64,000 nt of DNA from Fumia sp045615345 (GTDB taxonomy: Bacteria; Bacillota; Clostridia; Oscillospirales; Ruminococcaceae): NCBI GenBank assembly GCA_045615345.1, contig JAZLER010000013.1, positions 134,690-198,689 of the forward strand. The letters are read 5' to 3'. The translations under genes were made by a program, and so were the position numbers. This document shows positions 60,025 to 64,000 of this stretch, one piece after another. Under the pieces are notes generated by a model that did no database searches, was not told the DNA's origin, and was given only the letters and a program-made list of their open reading frames with translations. Every line of letters starts with the position of its first letter. The stretch's first letter is position 1.

Positions 60025-61200
60025 TTGAGCAAAGAGAAACTTCTTGTCGTAGGCCTTACAGGACAGACAGGAGCAGGCAAAACCACAGTTTCAAAGGCTT
60101 TTGAGGCTGAAGGGTTTACAGTAATCAACGCAGATACTGTTTCAAGAGAAGTCATTGGCACAACCGATATTTTAGAAAAACTTACCTTTACCTTCGGTGA
60201 AGAAATCTTAAACGATGACGGCACATTAAACCGCAGAATGCTTGCAGCCAAAACCTTTGGCGATAAAGAACAACTCGAGAAATTAAACGAAATAATGTAT
60301 CCCCCTATTCTCGAAAAAATTGAAAATCAGATAGAAGAATTACAGAATGCAGGAGTTACTAAAATTTTACTCGATGCGCCAACCCTCTTTGAAAGCGGTG
60401 CACAGAAATTCTGTAACTGTAAAGTATCGGTTATTGCTAATGAAGCACTAAGAAAAGAACGCATCATAAAAAGGGATAGCCTGACAGTCAAAGAGGCTGA
60501 AAGCCGTATGGCATCCCAGCAGTCTGACAGGTTTTATATCCTTCGTTCCGATTATATTATCCGTAATAACGGTACAGCAAAGGAACTCGAAACTCAGGGT
60601 CAGCTTATTGCAAAACAAGTTTCAAAAGCTGATAAAAAAGAAACTTCTCCATTCAAAAACCTTATTATCTGGACAATTATTGTTGCCGCTACTATATTGA
60701 TTATAAGCAATATGTATACCGGCATTCTGCATTTGACATATCCGAAAAAATTCAGTGAATTTGTTTTAAAATACAGTCAAAACTATTCGGTAGACGAAGA
60801 TTTGATTTATGCTGTTATCAAATGTGAAAGTGGATTTGACAACGATGCCGTTTCAAGCAAAGATGCAAAAGGTCTTATGCAACTGACGGAAGATACATTT
60901 AACTGGGTTGATATGAAATTAGGTCTTGACAACACCTATGACAAAGTTTTTGACCCCGAAACCAATATTCAATACGGCACATATCTTATTTCCTCACTTT
61001 TAAATGAATTTGAAACCGAGGAAAATGCCCTTACAGCCTACCACGCAGGGCGCGGAAATGTTTTAAAATGGCTTGCCGATGAAGAATATTCAAAAGACGG
61101 CAAAACTTTAGAGGACACCCCTTTCCCTACCACAAATCAGTATGTTCAAAATGTTCTTAATACAAAATCGGTTTACGAGAAATTATATAAAGGAGAATAA
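60025..61200 (+). CDS. Fusion of dephospho-CoA kinase and membrane-anchored lytic transglycosylase
   Basis: 391 aa from TTG at 60025 (AGGAGG 7 bases upstream; a GTG at 60019 is too close to the site). Residues about 1-195 are CoaE: GLTGQTGAGKTTVSKAFEAE is the P-loop, INADTVSREV follows it, then LLDAPTLFESGAQ. Residues about 213-233 form a membrane helix (NLIIWTIIVAATILIISNMY). Residues about 250-390 are an SLT-type lytic transglycosylase: YAVIKCESGFDNDAVSSKDA with catalytic Glu268, GLMQLTEDTF and ALTAYHAGRGNV. The first half finishes CoA synthesis in the cytosol; the second would cleave peptidoglycan outside. The two are normally separate genes. The frame is continuous, with no stop or frameshift. 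Confidence 0.9.
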   Translation: MSKEKLLVVGLTGQTGAGKTTVSKAFEAEGFTVINADTVSREVIGTTDILEKLTFTFGEEILNDDGTLNRRMLAAKTFGDKEQLEKLNEIMYPPILEKIENQIEELQNAGVTKILLDAPTLFESGAQKFCNCKVSVIANEALRKERIIKRDSLTVKEAESRMASQQSDRFYILRSDYIIRNNGTAKELETQGQLIAKQVSKADKKETSPFKNLIIWTIIVAATILIISNMYTGILHLTYPKKFSEFVLKYSQNYSVDEDLIYAVIKCESGFDNDAVSSKDAKGLMQLTEDTFNWVDMKLGLDNTYDKVFDPETNIQYGTYLISSLLNEFETEENALTAYHAGRGNVLKWLADEEYSKDGKTLEDTPFPTTNQYVQNVLNTKSVYEKLYKGE

Positions 61201-61202
61201 TT

Positions 61203-62585
61203 ATGAGCAAAGAACTTGAAGAAAAACTCTTATTCAAAAAGAAAAACGGTGGGCTTTTACTTTCCGCTGAAGAAATCAAAAACGCCGAAAAATTCTGCGA
61301 AGAATATAAAACTTTCCTCGATGTTGGTAAAACTGAAAGAGAATGTGCAGACTATATCGTAAAAATTGCCGAAGCCTACGGCTTTACCCCCTTTGAGCGT
61401 GGCAAAAAATATAAAGAAGGCGATAAAATTTATGTTATCAATCGCGAAAAGGCTGTAATACTTACAGTTATCGGTAAAAAACCTTTAGAAAACGGTGTAA
61501 AGCTTTTAGCTTCACACATTGATTCCCCTCGTCTTGACTTAAAACAGGTTCCCATTTATGAGGAAGCTGAGCTCGGCCTTTTCAAAACCCACTACTATGG
61601 CGGTATCAAGAAATATCAGTGGCCGACAGTGCCTATGTCTTTGCATGGTGTTATCGTAAAATCCGATATGAGTAAGGTTACGGTAAATATCGGTGAAGAT
61701 GAAAGAGATCCCGTTTTCTGTGTAACGGATTTGCTCCCTCACCTTGCTGATGAACAGATGAAACGCCCTGCTCCCAAAATCATTCAGGGTGAAGAACTTA
61801 ATGTTTTAATCGGCTCCTACCCATTTAAAGATGATGAAGTTTCCGAAAAAGTAAAACTTAACCTTTTAAATATCTTAAACGAAAAATATGGTATCACAGA
61901 AAGCGATTTTCTCTCTGCCGAGCTCGAAATCGTACCTGCCTTTAAAGCAAGAGATATCGGTCTTGACAGAAGTATGATAGGTGCTTACGGTCAGGATGAC
62001 AGAGTATGCGCTTATACTTCCCTTATGGCAACTTTAGAAGCCGATATTCCTCAGAATACCATCGTTACAATCTTTGCCGACAAAGAAGAAATCGGCTCCA
62101 ATGGTGCTACAGGTCTTAAAGGTTCCTTCCTTAAATACTTTATCGAGGATTTAGCTGATGTATGTGGTACAAAAGGAAGAATTGTCCTTTCTAACTCCAA
62201 ATGCCTTTCTGCCGATGTAAATGCTGCATTTGACCCCACCTTCCCCGAAGTTATCGACAGGAAAAATGGTGCTTTCATAAACTATGGTGCCGTTATCAGT
62301 AAGTACACAGGTGCACGCGGTAAGAGCGGCTCCAACGATGCTTCTGCCGAATTTATGGGCGAAATAAGAAATATCCTTGATAAAAATAATGTCATCTGGC
62401 AAACCGCAGAACTCGGTAAAGTTGATATGGGCGGTGGCGGAACAGTCGCAGCCTATATTGCAGAACTCGATGTTGATACTATTGACCTTGGTGTTCCGGT
62501 ACTTTCAATGCACGCCCCCTTTGAAATCACCTCAAAAATCGATGTCTACTCCACCTACAAAGCCTTCAAAGCATTTATAGGGTAA
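61203..62585 (+). CDS. M18-family aspartyl-type aminopeptidase
   Basis: 460 aa. LLASHIDSPRLDLKQVPIYE holds the first metal His and Asp; YGQDDRVCAYTSLMA holds the bridging Asp; FADKEEIGSNGATG holds the catalytic Glu and a metal Glu; VLSMHAPFEITSKIDV near the C-terminus holds the last His. A cytosolic dodecameric zinc aminopeptidase in the family, removing N-terminal residues from peptides. It follows the fusion gene by two bases with AAAGGAGAATAATT overlapping the stop region; last gene of the operon. Confidence 0.93.
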   Translation: MSKELEEKLLFKKKNGGLLLSAEEIKNAEKFCEEYKTFLDVGKTERECADYIVKIAEAYGFTPFERGKKYKEGDKIYVINREKAVILTVIGKKPLENGVKLLASHIDSPRLDLKQVPIYEEAELGLFKTHYYGGIKKYQWPTVPMSLHGVIVKSDMSKVTVNIGEDERDPVFCVTDLLPHLADEQMKRPAPKIIQGEELNVLIGSYPFKDDEVSEKVKLNLLNILNEKYGITESDFLSAELEIVPAFKARDIGLDRSMIGAYGQDDRVCAYTSLMATLEADIPQNTIVTIFADKEEIGSNGATGLKGSFLKYFIEDLADVCGTKGRIVLSNSKCLSADVNAAFDPTFPEVIDRKNGAFINYGAVISKYTGARGKSGSNDASAEFMGEIRNILDKNNVIWQTAELGKVDMGGGGTVAAYIAELDVDTIDLGVPVLSMHAPFEITSKIDVYSTYKAFKAFIG

Positions 62586-62592
62586 AACAAAG

Positions 62593-62612
62593 CCCCACCG
62601 ATTTCGGTGGGG
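62593..62612. terminator. Terminator after the M18 peptidase gene
   Basis: Arms CCCCACCG and CGGTGGGG around ATTT. Followed by TTAATTTTATT on the plus strand and TTTGTTTT on the minus strand, so probably bidirectional. Confidence 0.87.
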
Positions 62613-62618
62613 TTAATT

Positions 62619-63548
62619 TTATTCTTCTGTCAGCTCGTCGTAATCAGGAATTACAGGTTTTGGAGAAAACTTATTTATCTTATTCTGAATAATTATGAAT
62701 GGGGCGATGCCGATAAGGGATGAAACCAGATATTTTGCAACCGATAAAACAACACATAAAATCGCCGTATCAGAGGTTATACCATTAGTTTCTGCAAGCT
62801 TATCAGTCCTTTTGGCGCTCTGATAATACCAGAAAACGGAATAAAAAGGTACTAAAGCAAAAAGTAAGAGCTGATTTTTAGGAGTGCGTTTTTCAAAGTC
62901 GTCTGCGTTATTAAGATATGCAGTCATTCTGTAAATCCATACAAGCTCCCAGATACCAAGAGTTAAAATAAAAAGCGAGACGTGTTTTCTCATATCAAAG
63001 TATCCGTTAGTGGCAGTAACTTCTTCAAATTTTTCCTCAACTGTAAGCCAGTATCCCGTAAATCCAATAGCTACTACATTTAAAATATCCTCCATAGGTA
63101 AATAATAACCAAGAGAAATACAGGAAACAAAATTATAAACTACCGGAATAAACAGCAGCGCAGCGGGTAAAAACCATATGTATTTTAAAATTTTTCTCTT
63201 TCCCATACAGGAAATTATTATAAATACCAGAAGCAGGATATATGGTAACTCATAAATCATCCCTTCAAAACCAATAGTGCCAAATTCAAAAGCTCTCATC
63301 AGAATCCAATAGATTTCCGAAAACAGCTCAATTCCGACGGGTATCAAAAGCAATTTTTTCTTTCCAATAAACAAAAATACAGCAAATAAAATATAAGTAA
63401 TAAACGGAATTAAAGCTGTTATTTTGTACCATCCATAAAATCTGAATATATCAAGTATATCTGCAAGAAACTCACGAAATGAGATAAAGATATTAATTAA
63501 AAATAACATTCCTGCTATAAGTGGGATATATTCTTTTTTAGTTTGCAT
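62619..63548 (-). CDS. Multi-pass membrane protein with DUF4234-like domain
   Basis: 309 aa from the ATG at 63548 (CAAAGGAGTGACAATA upstream). About eight hydrophobic segments. In the second half, GYFDMRKHVSLFILTLGIWE followed by LVWIYRMTAYLN is the DUF4234 signature. Function unknown; such proteins are integral membrane proteins of about this length in many Firmicutes. It is convergent with the M18 peptidase gene and is transcribed alone. Confidence 0.78.
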   Translation of the reverse strand: MQTKKEYIPLIAGMLFLINIFISFREFLADILDIFRFYGWYKITALIPFITYILFAVFLFIGKKKLLLIPVGIELFSEIYWILMRAFEFGTIGFEGMIYELPYILLLVFIIISCMGKRKILKYIWFLPAALLFIPVVYNFVSCISLGYYLPMEDILNVVAIGFTGYWLTVEEKFEEVTATNGYFDMRKHVSLFILTLGIWELVWIYRMTAYLNNADDFEKRTPKNQLLLFALVPFYSVFWYYQSAKRTDKLAETNGITSDTAILCVVLSVAKYLVSSLIGIAPFIIIQNKINKFSPKPVIPDYDELTEE

Positions 63549-63633
63549 TATTGTCACTCCTTTGAATTCAGTATAACACAAGTTTAAAAAATCTGCAATT
63601 AAAAATGCAATCATAGTTGTTCTCAAAAAGATA

Positions 63634-63667
63634 AAAAAATACTCTGCAAAAATGCAGAGTATTTTTT
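63634..63667. terminator. Bidirectional terminator near the right end
   Basis: Perfect 14-bp arms (63634-63647, 63654-63667; core TACTCTGC) around AAAAAT, with T-runs on both strands. It could end the TipAS gene transcript. Confidence 0.82.
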
Positions 63668-63877
63668 GTATTCGACCGAAGTCGCAATTATCTCTTTGAG
63701 TTTTTGCATTGGCGTTTCACAGCGTTTTATATCGTGCGTAACGCTCATATCGTGGGATATTGTAGGGGTGTAATCGCATATCGTTTGATATTTTTCGTGC
63801 TGTCGCATAAGATGTTGCACCAAATTAGCACCAAACTCACACCAAGATTAACACCCAATCTGTTCGACAAATTGGAT
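63668..63877. other. Unassigned gap with short 11-bp direct repeats
   Basis: No convincing gene. Four copies of CACCAA/CACCCAA lie at 63818, 63829, 63840 and 63852, spaced 11, 11 and 12 bases. CACGATATGA-like motifs (CGATAT, on either strand) recur around 63726-63790. It may hold a decayed gene end; nothing firmer can be said. Confidence 0.3.
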
Positions 63878-64000
63878 TTACTTGCCGCAATACACCGCAA
63901 TTGCTTTACAGATAAACGAAGCAGTACCATCAGCGTGCTTATCAATATTGTTCATAAAGCGTTCGTCCGCTACATACATCTGACCGAGACCTGCCAAAAT
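63878..64000 (-). CDS. C-terminal end of a TipAS-domain protein (MerR/TipA-type regulator), cut by window
   Basis: The last 40 codons and stop of a gene entering from the right edge. LAGLGQMYVADERFMNNIDK and GTASFICKAIAVYC match the end of the TipAS antibiotic-recognition domain, found at the C-terminus of TipA-like MerR regulators of drug-efflux or tolerance genes. The DNA-binding part lies outside the window, so a free-standing TipAS protein is also possible. Confidence 0.72.
   Translation of the reverse strand: MLAGLGQMYVADERFMNNIDKHADGTASFICKAIAVYCGK

Noticed and set aside
63623..63823. Possible 66-codon gene on the minus strand at the right end
   Set aside because: It begins at a TTG without a ribosome site, runs into a terminator hairpin and matches nothing I recognise.

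Overview
The window looks like a chromosomal segment of a low-to-moderate GC, spore-lineage Gram-positive anaerobe (class Clostridia). The support is a SpoVB-like flippase, AdhE, archaeal-type phosphoglycerate mutase, DUF951 and DUF1653 proteins, strong AGGAGG ribosome binding sites, TTGACA/TATAAT promoters, lipoprotein-type sugar-binding proteins, and surface proteins ending in choline-binding-type repeats. I cannot name a genus.

Layout. 1-3.9 kb: 3' part missing from adhE (cut by the window edge), then cinA. 3.9-25.3 kb: an accessory surface locus, all on the minus strand, with three giant secreted paralogues (1869, 2046 and 2064 aa). Each has discoidin-like F5/8 type C modules, two Ig-like modules, a DUF4855 domain and a C-terminal array of choline-binding-type wall repeats. 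Two near-duplicate orphan sugar ABC substrate-binding lipoproteins are interleaved, each lying downstream of a giant gene. 25.4-33.3 kb: prfB, a RING/zinc-ribbon membrane protein, a Dabb protein, a cohesin-dockerin-type protein in an operon with apgM, and an nfeD-SPFH-esterase operon. 33.3-33.6 kb: rnpB. 33.7-41.4 kb: a second accessory surface block with two tandem unknown secreted paralogues and a fourth giant protein (N-terminal cohesin, discoidin modules, wall repeats). 41.8-45.8 kb: galU, a SASA-type esterase, trpS, capA. 45.9-50.0 kb: rpe, then an RnfD-RnfE-RnfA-like membrane trio and a DUF4015-like protein. 50.1-57.5 kb: an EamA transporter, parC, parE, spoVB and small proteins. 57.6-62.6 kb: DUF951-prfA-sua5-(coaE::lytic transglycosylase fusion)-M18 peptidase. 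The right end has a DUF4234 membrane protein and the last 40 codons of a TipAS-domain regulator.

How it may work together (inference): the giant wall-anchored proteins, the cohesin/dockerin proteins, the orphan sugar-binding lipoproteins and the two esterases look like an outward-facing apparatus for capturing and trimming a complex glycan. All three DUF4855 domains share TIM-barrel-like strand motifs with two conserved glutamate positions, so I predict glycosidase activity of unknown specificity.

The two most unusual things are (1) an Rnf-like D/E/A trio in which all four cysteines that hold the membrane [2Fe-2S] cluster are replaced and the canonical FMN-threonine is not present, with no RnfB, C or G gene beside it; and (2) a single reading frame joining dephospho-CoA kinase to a membrane helix and a lytic transglycosylase domain.
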